A program made the translations under genes and the position numbers. A stretch of 22,764 bases of DNA from Mollicutes bacterium (lineage in GTDB: Bacteria > Bacillota_I > Bacilli_A > Izemoplasmatales > Izemoplasmataceae). Under the pieces are notes generated by a model that did not search any database, was not told where the DNA came from, and saw only the letters and a list, made by a program, of their open reading frames with translations. Of this stretch, positions 15,019 through 22,764 are shown piece after piece. Numbering within the stretch: position 1 is the first letter of the stretch; each line of letters opens with the position of its first letter. The stretch spans positions 1 to 22,764 of the forward strand of contig PUKL01000106.1 in NCBI GenBank assembly GCA_003552275.1. The letters are read 5' to 3'.

Positions 15019-17255
15019 ACGACATCACCCGCTTCCCGGAAGGCCGTCGTGACCGTGTCTTTGAACAATCGCGAGTTGAATCGTATTGCGAGCAAGACGG
15101 AAAGGATAAGCATCACGAGGATCATCAAGAGGTAGTTGCCGACGGAGAAGTAATGCAGATAGTCGGGAAGGGGGGTGCGGATGAACCGGTTGAAAACGAG
15201 GAAGCCGAAGACGACAAGGAGCGCGATGATCATGATGGAAGCCATCTCGGCGATGTTCATACGATGGATGTCTTTTTGACGCGCGCCGAGGCTTCTCATG
15301 ATGACAAAATCCTTGGCCCTCGCCTGCATGACGTTCTTCAAGGCGATATAGGAGAGGAAATACAGCACAAGAAGCAACACGAACGAAAAACCGCCTTGGA
15401 AGATGCGTACGATCGTCCCGAGGATGGCGTCGATCTCCGTGGTGTACTCGGCGGGATAGACATAGTTGTAGACCTCGCCGTCCAGGTTGTCCATGACCCT
15501 TTGGGCGTCATGGCTGTCCCGCACGATGAGACTGATCTGTTGGCGGCCGATATGCGCATAGAGGCTGTCGAGGGTCTCGATGTTCATCGCGACCCCTTGG
15601 GTGCGATTTCCCGTCGCGATTTCTCTTACCACCACGGTGGATTCGTGGACGTCCCCGGTGAAATCGTTCTCGATGTAGAACCGCATCGACGAACCGACCA
15701 GTTGTTCTTCGGGGACCCCCGCGAAAAAGGCCGTCTTGATATGTTCGCTCAGGACAAGGTCGCCCTTGTCGATATCGTCATCGAAATGCAGATAGTAGTT
15801 CTCTATCTTCACCGTGCCGAAATCCTGCAACTCCACGTAAGGGGCGTGATGGGGAAGAAGGGATTTCAACCTCACATAATCACTGCGGAAGAAATCATCG
15901 TGGAAATGGATGTGTCTTTGATAGATGGTCGGCGATTCGGCGGTGATGCCGACGATCTCGAAATGGATGAACTCCTCGATCTCGTCGGCGGGGGTGTCCC
16001 GCGGCCCGTGGAACCCTCCGTAAAAAGAGGGGTCGGCGGGGACGGCCAAGAACTCCCCGACGGCATAGGGCTCGGTCGCGACGATTTCGTGGGCGTTCTC
16101 GGGGAGTCTTCCCTGCGCGAGGTCACGGGGACTGAGAGCGCTCGCATGCTGGATGCGGGCGACATCCATCTGCCACTCGTCGATTTCGGGAGGGTTGACA
16201 CCGTCCGAACGCACGATGCGGGGTTCTTCATCGAAAAAGGCGTCATAGGGTGCGACCGCCCGGACGAGAGCGCGGTTACGGAACGATTCCAGTTCATCGT
16301 CGGTGAAAGGCTCGCCGTCACGGCGGGCGACGATGATCCGGCTTTCGGACATGTTGCGGAAATGGGGGTGGTATTGCATCCCCCCCGCATGGATCTGACG
16401 TACATAGGAACCATACGTCATGGCGAAGACGAATACGATGAAAAGACTCGCGAATAGGACAAAAAGGCTCTTCTTCGGCATGGCGACGATGTTTCGCAGG
16501 GCGATCGAAAAAAGCGTCAAAGGGGAAATCTCCTCCAAAAGAGGCTTTTTTGTCTTGACGCTTTCATGGGTCGAAGCGGACTTGATGGCTTTGTCTTCGG
16601 TGATCTTACCGTCGAAAAGGCGGATGTGGCGTGTGGCATATTCTTCGGCGATCTTGGGGCTGTGGCTGACAAGCAAGACGAGCTTGTCGACCGAGAGCTC
16701 CTTCAAGAGGTCGAGGATCTTCTTGCCGGTGCTCTTGTCGAGGTTGCCGGTCGGCTCGTCGGCGACGATGATCGGCGCGTCCTTGGCGAGCGCGCGGGCG
16801 ATGGCGACACGTTGTTTTTCACCGCCCGAGAGCTTGCTCGCGCGCTGGTTGCGCTGTTTTTTCAGACCGACACGCTCGAGGATCTCTTTGATCCTTCTTC
16901 TTCTTTCGAGCTTGCCCATTCCCGAGATCATGAGCGCGACATCGACGTTTTGATACACCGTGTAGGCATCGATGATGTTATAGCTTTGGAATACGAAACC
17001 GATCATCTCGCGACGATAACGCTCGAAGTCGTCACCGGTGAAATGACTCGTCTCCTTGCCGTCGATGAACATCTCACCGGCCTCGTAGCGGTCGAGGCCG
17101 CTGACGACGTTCAAGAAAGTGCTCTTACCGCTGCCGCTTTCACCGGTCACGACCACGAACTCGCCGCGTTTGAACGTGACGGAGACGTCTTCGAGCGCTT
17201 TCACGACATTCCCGTTGTCATGGTAGTATTTGCTGAGGTTTCTGAGTTCGATCAT
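15015..17255 (-). CDS. ABC transporter, fused ATPase and FtsX-type permease (B)
   Basis: A 746-residue paralogue of the downstream fusion. Walker A is GESGSGKST (38-46), the signature LSGGEKQR (142-149), Walker B IIVADE (162-167) and the H-loop H198. All ATPase residues are intact, so both halves of the presumed heterodimer can hydrolyse ATP. One helix (about 264-290) leads to a long extracytoplasmic domain (about 291-620), followed by three helices. The FtsX block is DFVIMRSLGARQKDIHRMNI. The two proteins differ greatly in their extracytoplasmic domains. The gene is first in its operon, with a promoter just upstream and an A/G-rich ribosome site. No two-component system adjoins it, unlike the Bce-type detoxification transporters. 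Confidence 0.92.
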
Positions 17256-17285
17256 CCGTATCCCCTGCTTCCTTTAAACACACCT

Positions 17286-17314
17286 ATTATAGCATCCGGA
17301 CCGGTCTCTGGAAA
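17286..17314 (-). promoter_or_regulatory. Promoter of the ABC transporter operon
   Basis: On the minus strand TGCTATAAT gives an extended -10 (hexamer 17286-17291), with TTTCCA (17309-17314) as -35 at 17 bases. The start codon is 31 bases downstream of the -10. Confidence 0.65.
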
Positions 17315-17331
17315 GAGAAAGACAAGGGGAT

Positions 17332-17955
17332 TCAAACGTTTTTGACGAACGCGGGGGCGTTGTCGATTGTCGTTTCGACGAAACCCATGCGTTTCAGGTA
17401 GCGTTCATGTGTCTTGCTCGTCGCAAAAGCGATGAACCGTTCATATCCGTCACGACGGAAACGGTCGCCCTCATGATCGAATATGTGGGCGCCGGTCTTG
17501 AAATCCCGATAGGGCGGGGTGGCATAGTCCAAGGTCACTTCGAGCGTCTCGTCATCGCGTTTTCGGGCGAGAAAGATGCCGGCGGGGACCATGTTGCGGA
17601 GGATCAGGAAGCGGAAATCACTTTCTTCGAAGGTCTGCTCGGAGACTTCCATGAAACGGGTAATCTCGTCTTTGTGGAAATCCAGGAGCGCTTTGGCGTA
17701 ATCCTCGTTCTTCTCGACGGGCAGGATGGTGAAATATTCTTTCAAAGTGAAGAACTGCCAAAGATAATACAGGTTGATGAACACGATGCCCGCATTCATG
17801 AAAAAAACGGGATAGGAACTGATGATGAGACCGTACACGGCGAAAATGGCGGCTCCGGCGGTGTTGACGATCCGCAGTCGCTTGAGCGAACGCATCAGGA
17901 GTGACACGAGGATGATGAAACTCGCGGCATACCCCACCCATTCGACGATTTCCAT
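17332..17955 (-). CDS. YgjV-like membrane protein fused to a GNAT-like domain
   Basis: A 207-residue protein. The N-terminal third has three hydrophobic helices with WVGYAASFIILVSLL (6-20), SLKRLRIVNTAGAAIFAVYG (23-42) and a third around MNAGIVFINLYYLWQF (53-68), the pattern of the YgjV/Imp-YgjV family. Residues about 80-205 look like an N-acetyltransferase-type fold ending in RYLKRMGFVE, a common GNAT terminal pattern; an acetyl-CoA loop is not obvious. The ATG at 17955 is set by GGAGGTG with 6-base spacing; two upstream in-frame ATGs lack such a site. It diverges from the HD-GYP gene. The function is unknown. Confidence 0.75.
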   Translation of the reverse strand: MEIVEWVGYAASFIILVSLLMRSLKRLRIVNTAGAAIFAVYGLIISSYPVFFMNAGIVFINLYYLWQFFTLKEYFTILPVEKNEDYAKALLDFHKDEITRFMEVSEQTFEESDFRFLILRNMVPAGIFLARKRDDETLEVTLDYATPPYRDFKTGAHIFDHEGDRFRRDGYERFIAFATSKTHERYLKRMGFVETTIDNAPAFVKNV

Positions 17956-17980
17956 GACAATCACCTCCATTCCGAACGAT

Positions 17981-17986
17981 ATTATA
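17981..17986 (-). promoter_or_regulatory. Extended -10 promoter of the YgjV-like gene
   Basis: TGCTATAAT on the minus strand, 26 bases upstream of the start codon. There is no clear -35, so it relies on the TGn extension. Confidence 0.6.
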
Positions 17987-18045
17987 GCAAAATTCCCGGG
18001 ATTTTCCACTGAAAGTCACCTCGAGCTGTCGTAAGCGCCAAAATG

Positions 18046-18054
18046 TGATAGAAT
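18046..18054 (+). promoter_or_regulatory. Extended -10 promoter of the HD-GYP gene
   Basis: TGATAGAAT, an extended -10 with one mismatch to TATAAT, lies 41 bases upstream of the chosen start. The -35 is weak (CTGTCG). Confidence 0.45.
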
Positions 18055-18095
18055 GTTCACGAACAGGCAACACAAAACATAAGCCCCCCGGTGAT

Positions 18096-20132
18096 ATGAT
18101 GAAGGAACGTCTGGCTTCTCTCGTCCGCGTCCGAAGAGCCCTCGCCTTTTTGACTTGCGCCGTCTCGGTGCCGATGGGTCATGCCTTCACATTGGGCCCC
18201 CATGAGGCCAGCATCATCTGGCCGGCCATCGGTTTCGCTTTCGGCTTTTTGTTCGTGTATCGGGAAACACAGATGTCGGCGGCGGCGTTTTTGGGGCTCT
18301 ATGTCGGCTATCACGTCAGCGGACAGTTCATCGCCGGCACCGAAGAACTCGGCATTGTCATCATCCGCGGTTTCCTGAGTGCGTCCACGACGGTCCTTTC
18401 CATCGTCCTCGTGCGGGAGTTCGTCATCCGTCTTATGCAGTTCCGCTGGGTTCTGCATATCAAGAACGTCCTTCTCGCCCTCGGTTCCGCTTTGGTCATA
18501 TCCATGCTTGCGGCGGCGGCGGGGAATCTGGCCTTGTTTTCGCTCGGGCTCGTCGCGTGGACGAATGTGTTGCCGAGTTTCATCATCTGGACGACGGGCG
18601 ACTTTTTGGGCATCGTCAATTTCGGCATCCCGCTCGCGATCGCCCTCACTCTGGACAAGCGTCCGTTTTTGCCTTCGTTTTCCACAAGCGAGGTCGGTTT
18701 CTATCTCGCTCTCGCCCTGTTCAGTTTTCTCATCTATAACGAGGCCGTGCCCGTCTTGAACTATTTCGAGCACAAGTTCCTCTTCTTCCCCTTCGTGGTC
18801 ATCGCCGCCATCTATTTTCCCTTCCGTTCCCTTGTCGTCGGTTCCTTCATCTTCATGGCGACGATGGTCCTTTGGTCACCTTTCCCCGAAGGGATCGAAC
18901 ATATCGATTACACACTCGATGTGAACATCTTTCTCGTCGTCGTGACCGTCACGTTCCTCACCATCCGTTTCGTCGGCATGCTCCTCGGGAGAGAACAAGA
19001 AGAGCTCCGGGCCAAGGAGGAACGTCTCGACAGACTCGTCGATTCGATGGAGAACCTCTTCACTTTGACGAGTGAAGGCCCCGTGGTGGAACAAGACCGG
19101 GGGGAGATCCTCTCCGCGAAGATCTTCAGGATGATCTTCAGACTCTTCGACAGGATCGATTACGGAGCCTGTCTGATCGTTGAAGACGGTCGACTCCGGT
19201 ATATCGACACCGTCGGTTACGATATCGACTTTCTCAATTCGATCCGTTTCGATATCGAGGCCTGGAAAGAGAAACTCGACGAACCCCTGCACATGAAAGA
19301 CATGGAGGACCGCCTGCGCAGGTCGCTCAAAGAACACTATGACGAATACCGATCGAAGAATCCCGCCATCAAGGAAGCCATCATGATGAGTGTGAACATC
19401 GGGGAAGGGATCCGTTGCGAGATGAGTTTCGACATCCGCGCAGACAGCGACAGACATTTCACACCGAACATGCTCGATTATTTCAAGACATTGAACAACC
19501 TCTTGAACAACTTCTTCGAGGCGGAAACCTCGATCCATGAATACGAGGAGACGAGAAGCCACCTTGTCGAGAGCCTCTTGAAGACGATCGCCCTTTTCGA
19601 CCCCGGCATGCGCCGCCACAGCAAGCATGTCGCGACTTTGGCCCAAGAATTCGCCAAAGTGGCCTTCGCCGACGAGAAGAGCGTCTCCGAACTCTATTGG
19701 GCGGGGATCATGCATGACATCGGCAAAGTGGGGATCCCGGGGAACATCGTCCGTAAGCAAGGTCGCTTCACCGTGAGCGAATACGAAACGATGAAAGAGC
19801 ATGCCGAACTCGGAGCGGAACTTCTTTCGGCCTCGGATGTCCTCGGCGAACTCAGCACCTATGTCCGTCATCATCACGAGCGCTATGACGGCACGGGCTA
19901 TCCCGACGGTCTTAAAGAGGACGAGATGCCCTTCGAAACCGCCATATTGGCCATGGCCGAGGCAATAGCCGCGATGATGGAGGATTTTCCCTGCTCACCG
20001 GCCCTGACGCCGCAAGAGATCATCCGCGAGCTCCATCGGGAACGGGGGAGACAATTCCATCCGAAGGCCGTCGATCTGGCCATCGAGATGATCGAGGACG
20101 GTCTCCTCGACGACATTTTCGAAGAACAATGA
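18096..20132 (+). CDS. MASE1-HD-GYP cyclic-di-GMP phosphodiesterase candidate
   Basis: A 678-residue sensor. The N-terminal region (about 10-290) is a multi-helix MASE1-like membrane sensor with an IIWPAIGFAFGFLF type helix and WTTGDFLGIVNFGIPLA. A coiled coil follows (about 295-330), then an uncharacterised, possibly GAF-like, region (330-480), and a C-terminal HD-GYP domain (about 500-665). The HD pair is MHDIGKVGIP (H540, D541), a further His is at 569, then HHHERYDGTGYPDGL (592-606) with the GYP motif. The usual ADxxDAL is AEAIAAM, so the metal-ligand Asp is Glu (E622). Hydrolysis of cyclic-di-GMP is expected but not certain. Two adjacent ATGs (18096, 18099) follow a GGTGAT; either could start. 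No GGDEF gene is nearby. Confidence 0.88.
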   Translation: MMKERLASLVRVRRALAFLTCAVSVPMGHAFTLGPHEASIIWPAIGFAFGFLFVYRETQMSAAAFLGLYVGYHVSGQFIAGTEELGIVIIRGFLSASTTVLSIVLVREFVIRLMQFRWVLHIKNVLLALGSALVISMLAAAAGNLALFSLGLVAWTNVLPSFIIWTTGDFLGIVNFGIPLAIALTLDKRPFLPSFSTSEVGFYLALALFSFLIYNEAVPVLNYFEHKFLFFPFVVIAAIYFPFRSLVVGSFIFMATMVLWSPFPEGIEHIDYTLDVNIFLVVVTVTFLTIRFVGMLLGREQEELRAKEERLDRLVDSMENLFTLTSEGPVVEQDRGEILSAKIFRMIFRLFDRIDYGACLIVEDGRLRYIDTVGYDIDFLNSIRFDIEAWKEKLDEPLHMKDMEDRLRRSLKEHYDEYRSKNPAIKEAIMMSVNIGEGIRCEMSFDIRADSDRHFTPNMLDYFKTLNNLLNNFFEAETSIHEYEETRSHLVESLLKTIALFDPGMRRHSKHVATLAQEFAKVAFADEKSVSELYWAGIMHDIGKVGIPGNIVRKQGRFTVSEYETMKEHAELGAELLSASDVLGELSTYVRHHHERYDGTGYPDGLKEDEMPFETAILAMAEAIAAMMEDFPCSPALTPQEIIRELHRERGRQFHPKAVDLAIEMIEDGLLDDIFEEQ

Positions 20133-20142
20133 TCCTCGAGAC

Positions 20143-20189
20143 AAAAAAACGGGTCCGCAAGCATGATGCTCGCGGGCCCGTCTTTTTTA
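20143..20189. terminator. Bidirectional terminator between HD-GYP and acidic lipoprotein genes
   Basis: ACGGGTCCGC pairs with GCGGGCCCGT (one G-T wobble) around an inner AGCAT/ATGCT stem. An A run lies on the left and a T run on the right, so it can end both convergent transcripts. Confidence 0.9.
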
Positions 20190-20201
20190 TCGTGTTGTCC
20201 G

Positions 20202-21674
20202 TCAGGGTATCATGTCATCCATCTCGGTGGCGAATCTTTCCAATGCCATGATCAGTTGCATGACGGCGAAGTTGAAATCGTAGTTCTCTTCGTCGACAAG
20301 CGCGATCATGTCCATGAGAAGAGCGCGGTCGATGTCGAGCTCATCATCGAAGAGGGCTTCCAGGTCGAACATTTCCATGAGATCCATGAAGGAGAGTTCC
20401 TCGTGGAAGATCGGTGTGTCGTCTAGATACTTGAAGTCACCCAAGACGTCGAAATCCTCATCGTCGACAATCTCGATCATGCTCGAGCGGGCGAAGCGGA
20501 GACGGAGGAAACCGTACTCGTCTTCGAGTTGTCCGAGGGTATAATCACCCGGATCGAGGACGTCCATGAACATGGCCGCCTGTTGGAGCATGAATATGGC
20601 TTCTGCGACATAGGAGGCCATCATGATTTCATCGATGATGCGATTCATGTCGGTGTATTCAGTGGGCAATTCGATTTCGGCGTTCAGCGACATGTGCATG
20701 CTGAACTCGAGTTTCTCGAAACTTGCGCCCTCCTCGGGGTCCATCTGGGCGATGAGCGGCAGCAAGTCGATTTCGAAATCCATGTAGGTGGGATCATAGG
20801 GCTCATGGATCAAGCTCATCGTATGGCTTTCAAATCGTTCGAGGTCTTCCATCATCTCTTGATAAGGCTCGAAATCCTCCTTGTTTTCGGGGATGGTGTC
20901 GTCGACATGGCGCATGACGGCGATGACATCATCGAAGATGTCGCCGATGAGGTCTTCGAGCATGGGTCGGTTCATGGTCATCTTGGTCTCGACTTGGGTG
21001 TCCCCCGATTTCTCGAGATCGACTTCGAGATGTTCATGAGAGTCGTAATACTCGAGTTTCGTGTACTTCTCGAAACGCTCCATCTCGGCGATCATGGCTT
21101 CAAGGTCTTCGATGGAGACACCGAGTTCGTCTTCGAAATCGTCACCGAACTCCTCTTTGAAATGATCGGTGATGGCCTCGAGCAGGTCTTCTCTGATCTC
21201 GAAACGGACGAAGTCGTGTTCGATGGCGAACAGTTCGAAGAAGTCGATTTCCGCTTCCTCGCCGAGGTCCTCCTGGATTTCTTCAAAGAGACGACCTAAA
21301 TTGACATAGAATGTCACCGATTCGTCGGTCTCGACGGTGAAGAAGTGGATCTCGACCTGTTCATCGTCGACTTGGATGTCCAGATGGAATTCGGTGTATT
21401 CGCCCGTGTCCGTCCGGACGAAGCGGTTCAAGAACTCGATGCTCATCACTTCGCGGTCGTAGCCGTCGTCATAGATGCCGTCGAAACGGAAATGGATGGT
21501 CCTCGCATCGGAGTCCTCGATGTTGTTGAAGAGTGGCTCGAGATGGCCCAGGGTGCCATCAAAATCTTTCAGTGTATCATCGACCACGTCTTCGGGCGTA
21601 TCGCTAAAGAGGCCGCAACCGGAAAGCGTGATGGCAAAAACGAACAATGTCACAAAAAACAGCAGTCTTTTCAT
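20202..21674 (-). CDS. Large very acidic lipoprotein, function unknown
   Basis: A 490-residue protein. Residues 1-19 form a signal peptide ending in the lipobox LSGC (C20). The mature part is extraordinarily rich in Asp and Glu, with few Lys or Arg, and has alternating amphipathic strands and helices, for example in FDGIYDDGYDREVMSIEF and VDLEKSGDTQVETKM. The C-terminal third is rich in Met next to acidic residues. The ATG at 21674 is chosen because the signal peptide begins there; the upstream extension of 13 residues is not signal-like. I do not recognise a family. A LolA/LppX-like barrel or a solvent-exposed cation-binding surface protein are possibilities that I cannot distinguish. Confidence 0.8.
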   Translation of the reverse strand: MKRLLFFVTLFVFAITLSGCGLFSDTPEDVVDDTLKDFDGTLGHLEPLFNNIEDSDARTIHFRFDGIYDDGYDREVMSIEFLNRFVRTDTGEYTEFHLDIQVDDEQVEIHFFTVETDESVTFYVNLGRLFEEIQEDLGEEAEIDFFELFAIEHDFVRFEIREDLLEAITDHFKEEFGDDFEDELGVSIEDLEAMIAEMERFEKYTKLEYYDSHEHLEVDLEKSGDTQVETKMTMNRPMLEDLIGDIFDDVIAVMRHVDDTIPENKEDFEPYQEMMEDLERFESHTMSLIHEPYDPTYMDFEIDLLPLIAQMDPEEGASFEKLEFSMHMSLNAEIELPTEYTDMNRIIDEIMMASYVAEAIFMLQQAAMFMDVLDPGDYTLGQLEDEYGFLRLRFARSSMIEIVDDEDFDVLGDFKYLDDTPIFHEELSFMDLMEMFDLEALFDDELDIDRALLMDMIALVDEENYDFNFAVMQLIMALERFATEMDDMIP

Positions 21675-21737
21675 GAGTCTCGATTCCCCTTTCAAAGGAT
21701 TTATCTTCAGCATGGGCTCGTTGTACGGAGGGGGGGG

Positions 21738-22031
21738 TCAGGAATCCTTGTCGTACCACTCGTAGGTCGTGGAGGCTTCTTCGACATCGCGGGTGGGGAA
21801 AGTCAAAACGATATGCGACCGCTGTCGGTTCTTTCCGGCCTCCGCGATATAGACGATTGCACCGGTCTCATCATCGACATAAGGGGAGTAAGTCATTTCC
21901 TCGATCCGTATGTTGTCGGTGACGGGTGCTTTTTCATACGTGGAAATGTCCTTGGTCACGAAACGTTGGAAACGTCCCCGGGCGATCAAAGAGCGGGCGT
22001 GGCGGATGCGTTTGTCCCAATCGTTCATCAT
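21738..22031 (-). CDS. Small hypothetical protein
   Basis: A 97-residue soluble protein with no signal peptide or membrane helix and no family I recognise. The N-terminal stretch (DWDKRIRHARSLIARGRFQR, 4-23) is basic and helical, and the rest is likely beta-rich and acidic. The start is set at ATG 22031, with AAAGGA 11 bases upstream (a long spacing); an ATG one codon later is equally possible. It has its own extended -10 promoter and lies 63 bases upstream of the acidic lipoprotein gene in the same direction, so the two may be co-transcribed. Confidence 0.55.
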   Translation of the reverse strand: MMNDWDKRIRHARSLIARGRFQRFVTKDISTYEKAPVTDNIRIEEMTYSPYVDDETGAIVYIAEAGKNRQRSHIVLTFPTRDVEEASTTYEWYDKDS

Positions 22032-22076
22032 GTCGAAAAATGTCCTTTCGTGAGAGATTGGTCGGTGTTCTCTTTC

Positions 22077-22082
22077 ATTATA
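22077..22082 (-). promoter_or_regulatory. Extended -10 promoter of the small hypothetical gene
   Basis: TGGTATAAT on the minus strand, about 45 bases upstream of the start codon; TTTGTT lies 16 bases further upstream as a weak -35. Confidence 0.6.
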
Positions 22083-22138
22083 CCACTCAAACGCCCTAAA
22101 CAAACGAATTTATGGAAAAAACGGGCATGACCCGTCGT

Positions 22139-22474
22139 TCATTGGGCCAAAAATCCGCCCAGGGCGAAAATCCTGGCGATGAGATGGACGAACAAAAGAT
22201 ACATCAAAGCGGCGTTGACGAGCACGCCCAAAAAGAGGTTCACATAGAGGATCGGGTGTCCCCGGAACTCGTCATCCGCCTTGAACAACGGATGCAAACG
22301 GATGGTCAACGTGAAATGGCGGATGAGATAGGCGATGTTCGTGATGGCGAGAAGAATCATGAACACGTTCGTGAGCGGGTTCTCGGGAATGAAATAGGTG
22401 ACGATGAGCAGATGGTTCATCGTCAAAAGCAGGAGGATGACCCCGTTACGCATGAAACGGAAAGGCGCTTTCAA
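22139..22474 (-). CDS. Small three-helix membrane protein, function unknown
   Basis: A 111-residue protein with three hydrophobic helices (about 10-29, 35-52 and 73-101) and a basic N terminus and loops, so it is probably a cytoplasmic membrane protein with its N terminus inside. I recognise no family. The start is a TTG at 22474, supported by AGGAGG 7 bases upstream, and a TGCTATAAT promoter element lies just above it. No terminator follows in the 35 bases before the next promoter. Confidence 0.68.
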   Translation of the reverse strand: MKAPFRFMRNGVILLLLTMNHLLIVTYFIPENPLTNVFMILLAITNIAYLIRHFTLTIRLHPLFKADDEFRGHPILYVNLFLGVLVNAALMYLLFVHLIARIFALGGFLAQ

Positions 22475-22498
22475 CTGTATCCCTCCTCACCCGTATCC

Positions 22499-22504
22499 AT
22501 TATA
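22499..22504 (-). promoter_or_regulatory. Extended -10 promoter of the three-helix protein gene
   Basis: TGCTATAAT on the minus strand, 24 bases upstream of the TTG start codon; no good -35 is visible. Confidence 0.6.
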
Positions 22505-22519
22505 GCACAATTTCTTGGC

Positions 22520-22764
22520 TCAACTCCGCTCGAGGATGCCAATCACGGGGATGGTGAGGAAGACGAGCCAACCGGGATGCCAATAGCCCGTGAAATGACC
22601 GATGAGCATGAAGACGGCGAGAGCGAAGAAAGGCGAGAGCGCTGTGAAAGGCGGATGCGCGCCCTTTCTTGTCACGATGCTCGTGATAGGAAGCAGCAAA
22701 AAGAACAACCAGCTCACGACCCAGGCGTTGAAAAGATAGCCGAAAAGGACGAACAGGGCGGCTC
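22520..22764 (-). CDS. Membrane protein, C-terminal part (5' end outside window)
   Basis: The frame stays open to the window edge, so the N terminus is missing; a GTG at 22717 lies inside a continuous hydrophobic stretch and is unlikely to be the start. The visible 80 residues have about three hydrophobic helices (AALFVLFGYLFNAWVVSW, SPFFALAVFMLIGHFTGYW and HPGWLVFLTIPVIGIL). The WHPGWLVFLTIP pattern is common in membrane domains attached to Xre-type or HAAS-type regulators in Bacillota, so the missing part could hold such a domain. That is inference only. Confidence 0.6.
   Translation of the reverse strand, partial: AALFVLFGYLFNAWVVSWLFFLLLPITSIVTRKGAHPPFTALSPFFALAVFMLIGHFTGYWHPGWLVFLTIPVIGILERS

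Noticed and set aside
15153..16457. Long plus-strand open frame opposite the second ABC fusion gene
   Set aside because: Same reason: a shadow of codon bias in the real minus-strand gene, with no domain signature.
18876..19877. Minus-strand open frame opposite the HD-GYP gene
   Set aside because: The translation is a D/E/F/V-rich shadow with no ribosome site; the plus strand carries the HD-GYP motifs.

Overview
The window is about 22.8 kb of bacterial chromosome, gene-dense on both strands, with GC in the mid-50s by eye. AGGAGG-type ribosome sites, sigma-A-like promoters (often with an extended TGnTATAAT -10), short U-tract terminators and the gene families (DegV, PadR plus HAAS, DUF1146, Gx transporter family, NusG domain II, paired fused ABC exporters) point to the Bacillota or a close, Mollicutes-related lineage. 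TGA is a stop codon here and TGG encodes Trp. Lower ranks cannot be fixed from the sequence. I see no tRNA, rRNA, insertion sequence, CRISPR array or phage gene, and no gene-free stretch over 300 bases.

Region 1 (1-4220): after the 3' part of a YigZ/IMPACT gene comes a compact set resembling flavin-based extracellular electron transfer (the Listeria 'FLEET' type). It holds a NusG-domain-II protein (EetA type), a lipoprotein with two tandem FMN_bind-like domains (PplA architecture), an ApbE/FmnB flavin transferase and a Gx-family membrane protein (EetB type). The genes are not one operon: eetA (with a DUF1146 gene) diverges from the lipoprotein gene, apbE has its own promoter, and eetB is convergent to apbE across a bidirectional terminator. 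An Ndh2-type NADH dehydrogenase, demethylmenaquinone genes and a flavin importer are not in the window.

Region 2 (4257-7360): two DegV/FakB fatty-acid-binding proteins flank a FabT-like MarR regulator, a PadR regulator and a small HAAS-domain membrane protein. A TTTGA-N3-TCAAA palindrome lies on the predicted transcription start of the second degV gene, suggesting FabT-type control of exogenous fatty acid use.

Region 3 (7375-11060, minus): a tightly overlapping six-gene run. In transcription order it encodes a YxjI/LURP-one-like protein, a zinc-ribbon SAM methyltransferase, a 2-hydroxyacid-dehydrogenase-family protein with an altered catalytic-acid segment, a cytoplasmic RdhA/QueG-like corrinoid iron-sulfur reductase, a mini-Smr protein and a zinc-ribbon membrane protein. 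Their joint role is not known to me.

Region 4 (11137-18009): a class II CPD photolyase on the plus strand runs into a two-gene operon of fused ATPase-permease ABC proteins (MacB/FtsX type). Upstream of these on the minus strand is a YgjV-GNAT-like membrane protein.

Region 5 (18040-22764): a MASE1-HD-GYP cyclic-di-GMP phosphodiesterase candidate, a large very acidic lipoprotein, a small unknown protein, a three-helix membrane protein and a membrane protein cut by the window edge.
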